A DNA stretch of 64,000 nucleotides, taken from positions 310,001 through 374,000 of the forward strand of contig NZ_JABJVX010000004.1 of assembly GCF_013155465.1 (NCBI RefSeq), read 5' to 3'. The notes below the pieces were generated by a model. It did no database searches. It had not been told where the DNA came from and worked only from the letters and a program-made list of their open reading frames with translations. Origin of the DNA: Alterinioella nitratireducens (GTDB lineage: Bacteria; Pseudomonadota; Alphaproteobacteria; Rhodobacterales; Rhodobacteraceae). Below, one piece after another: positions 1 through 9,577 of this stretch. The translations under genes and the position numbers were made by a program. Each line of letters opens with the position of its first letter. Position 1 is the stretch's first letter.

Positions 1-1101
<1,101 letters not shown>

Positions 1102-1104
1102 GAC

Positions 1105-1226
1105 GGATTTCCCCAAGGAAATCCGGCTGGTTGCGGCAGTCGCTTGCCCTCTGGGGGGCAAGCGATGAAAGCAACACCGCCAGTTTATTCAGAAGAAGGG
1201 GCTGCCAACCGGCGGCCCCTTTTTTC
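1105..1226 (+). terminator. Three tandem hairpins ending in an intrinsic terminator after groEL
   Basis: Three inverted repeats follow the groEL stop. The first pairs 1105-1112 with 1117-1124 (ggatttcc/ggaaatcc). The second pairs 1141-1149 with 1156-1164 (cgcttgccc/gggcaagcg). The third pairs about 1198-1206 with 1211-1219 and runs straight into a T tract at 1220-1225, so it is the actual Rho-independent terminator. The first two may stabilise the abundant groEL mRNA 3' end; that part is inference. Confidence 0.8.
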
Positions 1227-1231
1227 TTTCC

Positions 1232-2188
1232 TCACCGTTCCGCGGCGACCAGCCTCGGCTCAACCAGTCGCCCGGCCTCGTCGTTCAGCGCACTGTAGGT
1301 GTCGATCACGATCTTCCTGATCCAGACCGAGGCCGGATCACTGGCCAGCCGCGAGGACCAGAAGAACCTTGTCCGGAACGGCGGCAGGTCGATCTGCGGG
1401 ACCAGCGGAACAAGGCCATATCTCTGCATGTCCCAGGCCATCTGGATGCGGGGAAACGTGCCGATCATGTCACTATTGGCCAGAAGCGGCCCGACGCTGG
1501 AGAACTCGGAAATCAGCGCCCCGATGCGCCGGTCGGGCGCGGGCGTCGCACTGCGCTTGTCGAAAGGGCTCGGCGCGTCATTGGCGATCGCCACCTGCAC
1601 ATGCGGATAGGTCGACCACGCCTCCGGCCCCCAATGGGCCAGTGCCGGATGCCCCGCCCGCACGAAGCTGGTCCAGATGAAGCTTGGAACCTCGACCTCC
1701 TCCAGACCATCGGGCAGCCGTGTCTCGCCCGCCAGGTGGGCCAGGTCCACCAGCCCCTCGGCGACGGCGGCATAGACCGCGCGCGGGGCCAACAGCCATT
1801 CGAGCTTGGCCTTGGGTGCGGCTGCGTGAAGCGTGTTCATGACCTCCGACAGCACCCGCCCCGAGATCGGGCAGGCGATGCGGAACACCCGGTCGCTGGT
1901 CGCCGGATCAAAGGGCTCGGGCGGCGCAAGAACACGCCTGATACCGCGCAGGATCGGGCGCACATCCTCGATCAGCGCGACGGCGAAGGGGCTGGCCAGC
2001 ATCTGCCCGCCGACCTTCACCAACACGGGATCGTCCAGTTGCTCGCGCAGCCGCGCCAGCGCGTGACTGACCGCCGAGGGGGTCTTTCCAAGCACCTGCG
2101 CCGCGCCGGCAACGCTGCCCTCGCTCATCAGCGCCTCGAAAACCACGAGCAAATTCAAGTCGATCCGGTGAAGCTGAATTTCCTTCAT
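1232..2188 (-). CDS. LysR-family transcriptional regulator
   Basis: A 318-residue cytoplasmic DNA-binding regulator of normal LysR length. The N-terminal winged helix (about residues 5-65) contains the family pattern DLNLLVVFEALMSEGSV, AAQVLGKTPSAVSHALARLR. The rest is a two-lobed effector-binding domain. The start at 2188 (MKEIQLHR) was chosen because the helix-turn-helix begins only a few residues later; an open frame continues upstream but looks non-coding. It is divergent from the small sulfotransferase gene at 2288 with 99 bases between them, the usual arrangement of a LysR regulator and its target. The ligand is unknown. Confidence 0.9.
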   Translation of the reverse strand: MKEIQLHRIDLNLLVVFEALMSEGSVAGAAQVLGKTPSAVSHALARLREQLDDPVLVKVGGQMLASPFAVALIEDVRPILRGIRRVLAPPEPFDPATSDRVFRIACPISGRVLSEVMNTLHAAAPKAKLEWLLAPRAVYAAVAEGLVDLAHLAGETRLPDGLEEVEVPSFIWTSFVRAGHPALAHWGPEAWSTYPHVQVAIANDAPSPFDKRSATPAPDRRIGALISEFSSVGPLLANSDMIGTFPRIQMAWDMQRYGLVPLVPQIDLPPFRTRFFWSSRLASDPASVWIRKIVIDTYSALNDEAGRLVEPRLVAAER

Positions 2189-2287
2189 GACCGCTGAAAA
2201 CCTTTCGTTTGAGCGCCGCCCCATCTTCGCGCAAGCTGCCCTCACCGCACAATCAATTTCCGAAACCTTCCTGAAAGGACCCATGCC

Positions 2288-2932
2288 ATGGGACTGCAAA
2301 TTATTGGCTCCGGCTTTGGCCGCACCGGCACGATGTCGACGAAAATCGCGCTTGAGCAACTGGGCTTCGGCCCCTGTCACCACATGACCGAAGTGATGGC
2401 CAACCCCGACCAGCCGCCGCATTGGGATGCGCTGGCAGAGGGCCGCGAGGTCGATTGGGCCGACGTCTTCGCGGGCTACAGCTCGCAGGTCGATTTCCCC
2501 GGTGCCGCCGTCTGGCACCAGCTTTCCATCGCTTTCCCCGACGCCAAGGTGATCCACACCGAGCGCCCGGAGGAGGAGTGGTGGGCGAGTTACTCCAAGA
2601 CCATCGGCAAGTTCTTCGCCCTGCGTGAAACCATGCCCCTGCCGCCCCCCATCGCGGCGATTTTCGAGACCATGGACAAGCTCTTGATCAAGGACGTGTT
2701 CGGCGGGCTCGACCGCGAAAGCTCAATCAAGGCCTACCGGCGCAACAATGCAAAAGTGCGCGAGGTCATCCCCGCCGACCGCCTGCTGGTCTTCACGCCC
2801 GCCGATGGCTGGGAACCGCTCTGCCGGTTCCTTGGCGTGGCGACGCCTGCGGGCGATTTCCCGCGCAGCAATGCCCGCGACGAGTTCTGGCAGCATTTCG
2901 GCGGCGAACCGGCGATGCCCGCCGCCGAGTGA
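2288..2932 (+). CDS. Small sulfotransferase-family protein
   Basis: A 214-residue cytosolic protein with a 5'-PAPS-binding P-loop at the extreme N terminus (GSGFGRTGTMSTKIALEQLG) and the family's later motifs (VIHTERPEEEWWASY, and ADRLLVFTPADGWEPLCRFLG near residue 165). Such proteins (Sulfotransfer_4 type) transfer sulfuryl groups to a small acceptor, here unknown. AAAGGA at about 2274-2279 lies eight bases before the ATG at 2288; another ATG at 2283 is out of frame. It is divergent from the LysR gene, which probably controls it (inference). The PAPS it needs could come from the Sat-APS kinase encoded at 12025-13728. Confidence 0.85.
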   Translation: MGLQIIGSGFGRTGTMSTKIALEQLGFGPCHHMTEVMANPDQPPHWDALAEGREVDWADVFAGYSSQVDFPGAAVWHQLSIAFPDAKVIHTERPEEEWWASYSKTIGKFFALRETMPLPPPIAAIFETMDKLLIKDVFGGLDRESSIKAYRRNNAKVREVIPADRLLVFTPADGWEPLCRFLGVATPAGDFPRSNARDEFWQHFGGEPAMPAAE

Positions 2933-2959
2933 TCCCGGCAAACCTGCCCCCCCTGAGCC

Positions 2960-2989
2960 GACGCCCCCGCACAGACCTGCGGGGGCGTC
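2960..2989 (+). terminator. Strong hairpin after the sulfotransferase gene
   Basis: A perfect 12-bp stem pairs 2960-2971 (gacgcccccgca) with 2978-2989 across a 6-base loop, 27 bases after the stop codon. The T tract behind it is weak (tttt at about 2998-3001), so it could terminate or simply protect the mRNA end. Confidence 0.65.
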
Positions 2990-3053
2990 TGGCGTGATTT
3001 TCTGCCGTCATGGGGCTTTCCTTTCGGCGCCGCTTTCGGCACTGCTTTGCCCC

Positions 3054-4199
3054 ATGACGCTGCCGCCCCTGACCTTCACCAATGCCCGCGTGCTGACGCC
3101 GGATGGCCTTGGCGCGGCCCCGCTCTGCGTCGTCAAGGGCCAGATCGCTCCCGCTCCGGGCCGCGCGGGCCGCGAGATCGACCTCTCGGGCTTTCTCATC
3201 CTGCCCGGCATCGTCGATCCGCATGGCGACGGGTTCGAACATCACATGGCCCCCCGACGCGGCGCGGCGACCGATATGGGGCAGGGCTTGCAGGCGGTCG
3301 AGGCCGAGCTGGCCGCCAACGGCATCACCACCGCGATGCTGGCCCAGTTCTGGAGTTGGGAGGGCGGGATGCGCAGCCCCGATTTCGCGCGCGCCCTCGT
3401 CGCGGCGCTGCGCGACCACGACGCGCGGGCCGACCTGCGGGTGCAGTTGCGGCTTGAGATCGGCCTGCATGAGGAGTTCGACGCGGTGCTGGATTTCGTC
3501 GCGGCCAACCGCATCGGCCATGTCGTCTTCAACGATCACCTGCCGCATCGCCAACTGGCCGCGGGCAAGCGCGTGCCGCGCCTGGAGGGGCAGGCGCTGA
3601 AATCGGGCCGCTCGCCTGCCGCGCATCAGGCGCTGTTGCAGGCTTTGCATGACGGGATGGGCACGGCCCGCGCCCGTCTGCCCGCCCTCTGCGCCGGGAT
3701 GCAATCGCAAGGCGTGATCCTGGGCAGCCATGACGATGCAACGGCAGCGGCGCGCGAGACCTGGCGCGGGCTTGGCGCGCGCATTGCCGAGTTTCCCACC
3801 ACGCGCGAGGCCGCCGACGCGGCGCGGGACGCGGGCGATCCCATCGTCATGGGGGCGCCCAATGTCGTGCGCGGCGGCAGCCACGACAAACGCCTGCCCG
3901 CGCGCGAATTGCTCGACGCCGGGGCCTGCACCGCGCTGGCCTCGGATTACCACTACCCCGCGCCTCTGGGGGCCGCGCGCAGGTTGGTGGCCGAGGGCTG
4001 GCCGCTGGAACGGGCCTGGCCGCTGGTCTCCGAAACCCCCGCGCGCCTGTTGGGGCTGACCGACCGGGGCGTGCTGTCGCCCGGCAAGCGCGCCGATCTT
4101 GTCGTGCTGGACCCCGGTTTGAGCCGCGTCCAGATGACCATGGCGGGCGGCGCCGTCACCTATCTGGCGGGGCCGATCCTGAGCCGGGTGCTGGCATGA
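3054..4199 (+). CDS. phnM: PhnM-like alpha-D-ribose 1-methylphosphonate 5-triphosphate diphosphatase
   Basis: A 381-residue member of the amidohydrolase superfamily. PhnM hydrolyses the ribose 1-phosphonate 5-triphosphate intermediate of the C-P lyase pathway. Family signs are the strand-rich start (TFTNARVLTPDG), the metal-site segment LPGIVDPHGDGFEHHMAPR, LGSHDDAT, ALASDYHYPAPLGAA, and the end PGKRADLVVLDPG. No other phn gene is present in the window, so it may be a stand-alone paralogue acting on another nucleotide-like substrate. It is translationally coupled (ATGA overlap) to the next gene, a DMT exporter. An in-frame extension upstream of 3054 overlaps the sulfotransferase gene and was rejected. 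Confidence 0.85.
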   Translation: MTLPPLTFTNARVLTPDGLGAAPLCVVKGQIAPAPGRAGREIDLSGFLILPGIVDPHGDGFEHHMAPRRGAATDMGQGLQAVEAELAANGITTAMLAQFWSWEGGMRSPDFARALVAALRDHDARADLRVQLRLEIGLHEEFDAVLDFVAANRIGHVVFNDHLPHRQLAAGKRVPRLEGQALKSGRSPAAHQALLQALHDGMGTARARLPALCAGMQSQGVILGSHDDATAAARETWRGLGARIAEFPTTREAADAARDAGDPIVMGAPNVVRGGSHDKRLPARELLDAGACTALASDYHYPAPLGAARRLVAEGWPLERAWPLVSETPARLLGLTDRGVLSPGKRADLVVLDPGLSRVQMTMAGGAVTYLAGPILSRVLA

Positions 4200-5074
4200 G
4201 CGGCCCCCGCCTGGCGCTGCTGACCGCGCTTACCATGCTGGCCTTTGCGGCCAATTCCATCCTCAACCGGCTGGCCGTGGGGGCGGAGCTGATCGACCCG
4301 ATGGGCTTCGCGCTGGTGCGGGTCGTGTCCGGCGCGCTGATACTGGTCCTGCTGGCCGTGGCGCAGCACCGCGCCCTGCCGATGCTGGCGCGCGGTCGGG
4401 GTGTGGGCGCGCTGTCGCTGAGCCTCTACCTGATCGGGTTCTCCATCGCCTATGTGCATCTCGATGCCGGGATCGGGGCGTTGATCCTGTTCGGCCTGGT
4501 TCAGATCACGATGTTCGCGGGCGCCGTGATCGGCGGAGAGCGGGTAACGCCCCTGCGCTGGACCGGGGCGGGCGTGGCCTTTGCAGGTCTGGCCTGGCTG
4601 CTCTGGCCTGCGGGCAGCCTTCAGGTGCCATGGGTGGGCGCGGGCGCGATGGCGCTGGCGGGGGTCGGATGGGGGCTTTATTCGCTGGCCGGGCGGAAGT
4701 CCGCGGACCCGCTGAGCGCGACGGCGGCGAGTTTCCTCTGGGCGGTGCCCATCTGTGCCGTGGTCCCGATGCTGCTGCCCGCGCAGATCGACGGCGTGCC
4801 GATGACGGGCGCGGGGATTGCGCTGGCGGTCCTCTCGGGCGCGGTCACATCCGGGCTTGGCTACGCGCTCTGGTATCACGTGCTGCCGCGGTTGCAGGCG
4901 GCGGTGGCGGGGCTGGTGCAGCTCTCGGTGCCGGTGATCGCGGTCCTGGGCGGCGCGGTTCTGCTGGCCGAGCCCGCCAGCCTGCGCACACTCGGCGCGG
5001 GCGCGGTGGTTCTGGGGGGCATCGCGCTTGGCCTCTGGCCGCGTCAGCGCAGGATCGGCTCCAGCGGATCGTAG
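4196..5074 (+). CDS. EamA/DMT-family inner-membrane transporter
   Basis: A 292-residue protein of about ten hydrophobic helices arranged as two EamA repeats, typical of drug/metabolite exporters (for example LALLTALTMLAFAANSILNRLAVG at the N terminus and the second repeat near residues 150-285). The substrate cannot be told from sequence. The ATG overlaps the phnM stop by four bases, so the two genes are co-translated, which suggests export of a metabolite linked to the PhnM reaction (inference). Its 3' end overlaps the convergent Nudix gene by 31 bases. Confidence 0.85.
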   Translation: MSGPRLALLTALTMLAFAANSILNRLAVGAELIDPMGFALVRVVSGALILVLLAVAQHRALPMLARGRGVGALSLSLYLIGFSIAYVHLDAGIGALILFGLVQITMFAGAVIGGERVTPLRWTGAGVAFAGLAWLLWPAGSLQVPWVGAGAMALAGVGWGLYSLAGRKSADPLSATAASFLWAVPICAVVPMLLPAQIDGVPMTGAGIALAVLSGAVTSGLGYALWYHVLPRLQAAVAGLVQLSVPVIAVLGGAVLLAEPASLRTLGAGAVVLGGIALGLWPRQRRIGSSGS

Positions 5075-5484
5075 AGGATGCCTTGCCCCCAGGCGGCTGC
5101 GGCAAGGCTGTCGGGCTTGGCTTTCAGCCCCGCCATTTCAGCCCGCGAGAACAGCCTGCGATGCGTCACCACGCCCTCCGGGTCGCGCCAGCTGTCGTCG
5201 ATCCGGCCCGCAAGCAATGTGCAGCGGAAATAGAGATCGACCTGGTGGAACGAGCTTTTCGGATCGTGAAACTCGTTGATCAGGCAGGGGTCGCCGACCG
5301 ATACGGTCAGGCCGGTTTCCTCGTGAAACTCGCGCGCCAGGTTCTCGGGCAGGGACCTGCCCCGATCCACCCCGCCGCCGGGTGCACACCAAAGGCCGCC
5401 GCGATGCCCCGGCCAGGCATTGACCAGAAGCAGGCAGTCGTCGATCAGGAGGAGGCCGCGGGCGGCAAGGCGGGGGCAGGGCAT
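5044..5484 (-). CDS. Nudix hydrolase
   Basis: About 146 residues. A clear Nudix box ([18 protein letters not shown] followed by HEETGL; pattern Gx5Ex7REUxEExGU) binds the divalent metal and pyrophosphate. The family hydrolyses nucleoside diphosphates linked to another group; specificity is unknown. The start at 5484 ([13 protein letters not shown]) is preferred because the Nudix beta strand begins right after it; an upstream ATG at 5520 would add 12 residues. Neither start has a clear ribosome-binding site. The gene converges on the DMT transporter and overlaps its last 31 bases. Confidence 0.88.
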   Translation of the reverse strand: MPCPRLAARGLLLIDDCLLLVNAWPGHRGGLWCAPGGGVDRGRSLPENLAREFHEETGLTVSVGDPCLINEFHDPKSSFHQVDLYFRCTLLAGRIDDSWRDPEGVVTHRRLFSRAEMAGLKAKPDSLAAAAWGQGILYDPLEPILR

Positions 5485-5564
5485 GGGCGGGATGCTGCAC
5501 CCCGCACGCGCCGGATGCAAGCCGGGGCTTGGCGGGGGGGTGCAAAAGCCCTAGATGCGACGGC

Positions 5565-6302
5565 ATGACACGCCGACTGCCCCCCGTGCTGGCCCTCATC
5601 GCGGCCGTGATCCTGCCCGGCTCCGCGCGGGCCGATTGCGTCATCCTGCTGCACGGCCTGGCGCGCAGTTCCATGTCGCTCTGGGTACTGGAGGAGGTGC
5701 TGGAGCGCGAAGGCTACCAGGTGGTCAACCGCGACTACCCCTCGACCCGCGCGCCGATCGAGGAGTTGGCCCCGCAGGCGATAATCCCCGCGCTGGAGGA
5801 ATGCGGCGACCAGCCGACCCATTTCGTGACCCATTCGATGGGCGGCATCCTGCTGCGCTATTGGGTGCAGCAAGACCGGCCCGAGAACCTGGGCCGCGTC
5901 GTCATGCTGGCGCCGCCCAACCAGGGCTCGGAACTGGTCGACCGCCTCGGCACGTTCGAGCCGTTCGAGTGGATCCACGGGCCCGCCGGACTGGAGCTGA
6001 CCACCGGCACCGACAGCCTGATCAGCAGCCTGCCGCCGGTCGATTTCGAACTGGGCGTGATCGCGGGCTACGTGACGCTGAACCCGATCACCTCGGCCCT
6101 GATCGAGGGCGCGGATGACGGCAAGGTTTCGGTCGAGAGCACGCAGGTGGCGGGGATGTCGGATTTCCTGGCGCTGCCGGTCAGCCATACCTTCATGATG
6201 AACAACCCGACCGTGGTGCTGGAGGTGCTGACCTTCCTTCAGACGGGCGCCTTCAACCCCGAGCCGACCCTGCTGGACCATATCGAGGTGCTGTCGCCCT
6301 GA
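5565..6302 (+). CDS. Secreted alpha/beta-hydrolase, lipase-like
   Basis: A 245-residue protein with a signal peptide ([23 protein letters not shown], cleavage before DCVIL), so it is periplasmic or secreted. The mature part begins at once with the lipase oxyanion-hole strand [11 protein letters not shown], and the nucleophile elbow is THSMGG. Downstream [10 protein letters not shown] is typical of triacylglycerol-lipase/LipA-like esterases. The start at 5565 fits the signal peptide; an upstream ATG at 5529 does not. A GC-rich hairpin follows. The substrate is unknown, probably a lipid or polyester ester bond. Confidence 0.85.
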   Translation: MTRRLPPVLALIAAVILPGSARADCVILLHGLARSSMSLWVLEEVLEREGYQVVNRDYPSTRAPIEELAPQAIIPALEECGDQPTHFVTHSMGGILLRYWVQQDRPENLGRVVMLAPPNQGSELVDRLGTFEPFEWIHGPAGLELTTGTDSLISSLPPVDFELGVIAGYVTLNPITSALIEGADDGKVSVESTQVAGMSDFLALPVSHTFMMNNPTVVLEVLTFLQTGAFNPEPTLLDHIEVLSP

Positions 6303-6315
6303 CGGGCGGGCGCGG

Positions 6316-6359
6316 GCGGCGCGGCTCGGGCCCCCTGGCGGGAGCCCTCGCCGCGCCGC
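6316..6359. other. GC-rich inverted repeat downstream of the lipase gene
   Basis: Ten-base arms gcggcgcggc (6316-6325) and gccgcgccgc (6350-6359) are exact reverse complements around a 24-base loop. No T tract follows, so it is not a classic terminator; it may pause transcription or protect the mRNA end between the convergent lipase and purK genes. Confidence 0.5.
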
Positions 6360-6428
6360 ATTGCCATGGGAAAGGCGGGAGGTCGGTTTTCCGGGTTGGG
6401 CGTGGGCGCTGGTGGTGGCAGCGGAATT

Positions 6429-6450
6429 GAGTATTTGGACCAAGAAGATG
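6429..6450 (-). repeat. Copy A of a gene-end motif (read on - strand: catcttcttggtccaaat..)
   Basis: A 22-base motif lies 13 bases beyond the purK stop and reads, in purK sense, catcttcttggt then ccaaatactc. A copy with 20 of 22 matching bases follows the dehydrogenase gene (25776-25797) and a looser one follows glyS (49183-49206), all in the same orientation relative to the gene they follow. I recognise it as a common intergenic sequence of Rhodobacterales; function unknown. Confidence 0.6.
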
Positions 6451-6463
6451 GGGAAGGTTCGTG

Positions 6464-7564
6464 TCAGGTGGCGGGGCCGGTGACGCGGTTCAGGTGGCCC
6501 ATCTTGCGGCCCGCGCGGGTCTCGGATTTGCCGTAGAGATGGACCTGGGTGCCCGGGGTGGCGGCGGCCTGTGCGGCGCGGGCGACATCTTCGCCGATCA
6601 GGTTCTCCATCACCACATTGGCATGCCGCGTGCCGTCGCCCAGGGGCCAGCCCGCGATGGCGCGGATATGCTGCTCGAACTGATCGACGGCGCATCCCGC
6701 CTGCGTCCAGTGGCCGGAATTATGCACGCGCGGCGCGATCTCGTTGACGATGAGGCCCGAGGGCGTCACGAAGAGCTCCACCCCCATCACGCCGACATAG
6801 TCCAGCGCGGTCAGGATCCGCGCGGCCAGCAGGACGGCATCGGTGCGCAGGCTGGCGGGGATCGTGGCAGGCACGGTGGTGGTGGCGAGGATGCCGTCCT
6901 TGTGGACGTTCTGGCCGGGATCGTAGCAGGCGATCGCGCCGTCGCGCCCACGCGCGGCGATCACGGAGATCTCCATCGAGAAGTCGACAAAGCCTTCCAG
7001 GATCGCGGGCGCGCCATTGAGGCTGGCCAGCGCCCGGCCCGTGTCCTCGGGCGTCATGATCCGGGCCTGCCCCTTGCCGTCATAGCCGAAGCGGCGGGTT
7101 TTCAGGATCGCGGGCGTGCCGATGCGGGCGAGGGCGGCGTCGAGATCCGCGGCACTGTCCACGGGCGCGAAGGGCGCGGTGGCAAGGCCCAGATCGGCCA
7201 GGAAGGTCTTCTCAGTCAGCCGGTCCTGGCTGGTCTCCAGCGCCGCGCGCGAGGGATAGAGCGGTTTCGCGGCCGAGAGCACATCCAGCGCGTCGGCGGG
7301 GATGTTCTCGAATTCGAAACTGATGAGGTCGACCGCATCGGCGAAGCGGCGGAGCGCGTCGAGATCGTCGTATCCCGCTTGCGTGACCTCAGCCGCGACA
7401 TCGGCCGCGGGTGCGGCCCCGGGTTCATAGATATGCGTCTTGTAGCCGAGCCGCGAGGCCGCGACCGAGAGCATCCGGCCAAGCTGCCCGCCGCCGAGGA
7501 TACCGATGGTCTTGCCGGAGGCAAGCGGTGTGTCGGTCTTGCCGGAGGGCAGGGGGTCAGTCAT
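6464..7564 (-). CDS. purK: N5-carboxyaminoimidazole ribonucleotide synthase (PurK)
   Basis: A 366-residue ATP-grasp enzyme that converts AIR, bicarbonate and ATP to N5-CAIR in de novo purine synthesis. The N terminus carries [17 protein letters not shown] and later [13 protein letters not shown]; the metal/ATP site includes [15 protein letters not shown]. The start at 7564 ([10 protein letters not shown]) overlaps the purE 3' end by eight bases, so PurK is translated by coupling to PurE, its partner enzyme. A longer frame upstream lies wholly inside purE and was rejected. Confidence 0.96.
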   Translation of the reverse strand: MTDPLPSGKTDTPLASGKTIGILGGGQLGRMLSVAASRLGYKTHIYEPGAAPAADVAAEVTQAGYDDLDALRRFADAVDLISFEFENIPADALDVLSAAKPLYPSRAALETSQDRLTEKTFLADLGLATAPFAPVDSAADLDAALARIGTPAILKTRRFGYDGKGQARIMTPEDTGRALASLNGAPAILEGFVDFSMEISVIAARGRDGAIACYDPGQNVHKDGILATTTVPATIPASLRTDAVLLAARILTALDYVGVMGVELFVTPSGLIVNEIAPRVHNSGHWTQAGCAVDQFEQHIRAIAGWPLGDGTRHANVVMENLIGEDVARAAQAAATPGTQVHLYGKSETRAGRKMGHLNRVTGPAT

Positions 7565-8054
7565 CGCGGGGCTCCTCGGGGATCGAGGCGGAGAGGGCGG
7601 CGCGCCAATCATCCAGCCGTTGCGCCAGCGCGGGATCGCCAAGCGCCAGGATGCCCGCCGCCATCAGCCCCGCATTCTTCGCGCCCGCCGCCCCGATCGC
7701 CATGGTCGCCACCGGGTAGCCGCGCGGCATCTGCAAGATGGAATAGAGGCTGTCGACACCCGAGAGCGCCTGCGTCCGCACCGGCACGCCGATCACCGGC
7801 AGCCGCGTCTTGGAGGCCATCATGCCAGGCAGATGCGCCGCCCCGCCCGCGCCCGCGATGATCACCTTCAGACCGCGCCCGACCGCGCCCTTGCCGTAGT
7901 CCCAAAGCCGGTCCGGCGTGCGATGCGCCGAGACGATGCGCGCCTCGAACGCCACGTCCAGTTCCGCCAGCACATCGGCGGCCTCGCGCATGGTGGCCCA
8001 GTCGGACTGGCTGCCCATGATGATGCCGACCTCTACCCTGTCCATGCGATGCAA
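7557..8054 (-). CDS. purE: N5-CAIR mutase (PurE)
   Basis: A 165-residue class I PurE that rearranges N5-CAIR to CAIR in purine synthesis. Conserved signatures are [14 protein letters not shown] (phosphate binding), IVSAHRTP (catalytic His region) and [12 protein letters not shown]. It is the first gene of a purE-purK operon. The start is either 8054 (MHRMDRVEV) or the second Met at 8045; both are compatible with family length. The enzyme is an octamer in characterised relatives. Confidence 0.96.
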   Translation of the reverse strand: MHRMDRVEVGIIMGSQSDWATMREAADVLAELDVAFEARIVSAHRTPDRLWDYGKGAVGRGLKVIIAGAGGAAHLPGMMASKTRLPVIGVPVRTQALSGVDSLYSILQMPRGYPVATMAIGAAGAKNAGLMAAGILALGDPALAQRLDDWRAALSASIPEEPRDD

Positions 8055-8105
8055 CCCCTTGCTGGCCCGTCATAAAGAAGCGCGCACTATAGCCATGGCA
8101 GGCGG

Positions 8106-8324
8106 TTACGCAATGATGTCCGGGGTCAGTTCATCCTCGATGCGCGCGATCCGGTCCTTCAGCGCCAGCTTCTGCTTTTTCAGCCGCCTCAGCGTCAGCT
8201 GATCGGGCCGCCGGTTGTCCTCCAGCGCCGCGATGGCATCATCGAGGTCGCGATGTTCGCGCATCAAGACGCGCAGTTTGACGCGCAGCACGTCCTCATG
8301 GCTCATATCGGCGGGTGTGGTCAT
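8106..8324 (-). CDS. YdcH/DUF465 small coiled-coil protein
   Basis: A 72-residue, highly charged helical protein (LRVLMREHRDLDDAIAALED, LRRLKKQKLALKDRIARIED) of the YdcH/DUF465 family, common in Rhodobacterales and of unknown function. The chosen start (MTTPADMSHEDV) gives the usual family length; a later Met (MSHEDV) is possible and an upstream open extension looks non-coding. It lies 51 bases upstream of purE on the same strand and could be co-transcribed. It is divergent from hsp20. Confidence 0.8.
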   Translation of the reverse strand: MTTPADMSHEDVLRVKLRVLMREHRDLDDAIAALEDNRRPDQLTLRRLKKQKLALKDRIARIEDELTPDIIA

Positions 8325-8413
8325 CTGTCGGGCAGGCCCCCTGGGGGTTGAGTCGGGCAGGTCGCGAGCCCGGAGGATAGCGGATTTGCCCTGCATGGCA
8401 AAGCGCCCGGAGC

Positions 8414-8442
8414 CTTGCAGCGCCCCCTTTGCGCCCCCATAT
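8414..8442 (+). promoter_or_regulatory. RpoH (sigma-32)-type heat-shock promoter for hsp20
   Basis: CTTGCAG at 8414-8420 and CCCCATAT at 8435-8442 are separated by 14 bases, matching the sigma-32 pattern (CTTGAAA, 13-14 bases, CCCCATnT) in all key positions. It lies about 65 bases upstream of a small heat-shock protein gene, exactly where such a promoter is expected. Confidence 0.7.
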
Positions 8443-8506
8443 CATGACCCAGAGGCCGCCGAAACGGGGCCGCAGCACGCAGATCGCTTAGCAAAGGATG
8501 TGCCCG

Positions 8507-8935
8507 ATGACGAAACTGACCCTGGGATCGCACCCCTTCCTGTTGGGGTTTGACCAGCTGGAGCGGCTGGTAGAACGCACTGCCAAATCCGGCAATGATG
8601 GCTACCCCCCTTATAATATTGAACAAAAAGACGAGAATACCTACCGGATCACGCTGGCCGTGGCAGGCTTTGCCGAAGGCGACCTGAGTATCACGGTCGA
8701 GGATCGGCAACTGGTCGTCCGGGGTCGCAGCCGCGACGACGCGGAAGACCGGGTCTTCCTGCACCGCGGCATAGCGGCGCGGCAGTTCCAGCGCAGCTTC
8801 GTGCTGGCTGAAGGGGTCGATGTGGCCGGGGCGGCATTGGAGCATGGCCTCCTGCATATCGACCTGAAACGGTCGGTTCCCGAGAACGTGATCCAGACCA
8901 TTCAGATCAACAGCGGAGGGCCTTCCAATGGATGA
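8507..8935 (+). CDS. Hsp20-family small heat-shock protein (IbpA-like)
   Basis: A 142-residue holdase chaperone. The alpha-crystallin domain spans about residues 35-125 (YNIEQKDENTYRITLAVAGF, EGDLSITVEDRQLVVRGR, and the AALEHGLLHIDLKR strand near the end). It prevents aggregation of unfolding proteins and co-operates with DnaK/ClpB and GroEL. AAAGGA at 8493-8498 is eight bases before the ATG at 8507, so this start is preferred over the ATG at 8498 that it overlaps. Overlaps the next gene by eight bases. Confidence 0.95.
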   Translation: MTKLTLGSHPFLLGFDQLERLVERTAKSGNDGYPPYNIEQKDENTYRITLAVAGFAEGDLSITVEDRQLVVRGRSRDDAEDRVFLHRGIAARQFQRSFVLAEGVDVAGAALEHGLLHIDLKRSVPENVIQTIQINSGGPSNG

Positions 8936-9161
8936 GCTTAGACCCATCGCGAAACCGGGCCAGCGGCCCATCGTCTATATTCGCAAGGTCGAGGTCGATG
9001 ACCTGCCCGAGGATATTCGCGCGCAGGCGCAGGGCGCGGGCCTGTCCGAGCTTTACGCCATCGGCAACGAGAATGGCGAGCAACTGGCGCTGGTGCGCGA
9101 CCGCAAGCTGGCCTTCACGGTCGCGCGGCAAAACGACATGAAGCCGGTCAGCGTCCACTGA
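8928..9161 (+). CDS. DUF1150-family small protein
   Basis: A 77-residue acidic/basic mixed protein (RPIVYIRKVEVDDLPEDIRA, LYAIGNENGEQLALVRDRKL) of the DUF1150 family, which is largely restricted to alphaproteobacteria and typically sits right behind hsp20. It has no signal peptide or membrane helix. Coupled to hsp20 by an eight-base overlap, it is expected to share the heat-shock promoter. Molecular function unknown; a co-chaperone or regulator role is only inference from context. Confidence 0.88.
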   Translation: MDELRPIAKPGQRPIVYIRKVEVDDLPEDIRAQAQGAGLSELYAIGNENGEQLALVRDRKLAFTVARQNDMKPVSVH

Positions 9162-9274
9162 TCCGGCAGATGCGCGCCTGCGACAAGCCGCGGGCGCGCC
9201 CGGTCCAAGACAGCGGCGCCAGGCGCGCCTAGCCTTCGGGGCAATGTTCCCCCTGTTCCCGAAGGATTATTCAA

Positions 9275-9577
9275 ATGACATTCCGCCATGCCCTTGCCGC
9301 CGCCGTCCTGACGGCGCTGGCCCTGCCCGCCGCCGCGCAGGATTATGAGAACTGCCAGTGGCAGAGCAACGAAGGCCGGATCGCGCAAAGCTATGAGCTT
9401 GTCGGCCCCGCCGCCTGCGAGGCGTTATGCACCGAGACCGAAGGCTGCTCCTCGTGGTATTACATCCCCCACAATTTCAACCCGACCGGAGGTCCGGGCG
9501 AATGCGGGCTCTATGGCGCGGCATCGGACGCGCAGCCCCATGACCGCGAATATTGCGGCACCGTCGGATCGGAGTGA
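9275..9577 (+). CDS. Secreted Cys-rich PAN/apple-like protein 1
   Basis: A 100-residue protein with a signal peptide (MTFRHALAAAVLTALALPAAA, cleavage before QDYENC). The mature part has six cysteines in the spacing of a PAN/apple domain (QDYENCQW, AACEALCTETEGCSSWYYIP, GECGLYG, EYCGT). Such domains bind proteins or carbohydrates outside the cell. A good ribosome-binding site (gaagga) lies before the ATG. The following gene is a second copy of the same fold, overlapping by one base. Confidence 0.75.
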   Translation: MTFRHALAAAVLTALALPAAAQDYENCQWQSNEGRIAQSYELVGPAACEALCTETEGCSSWYYIPHNFNPTGGPGECGLYGAASDAQPHDREYCGTVGSE

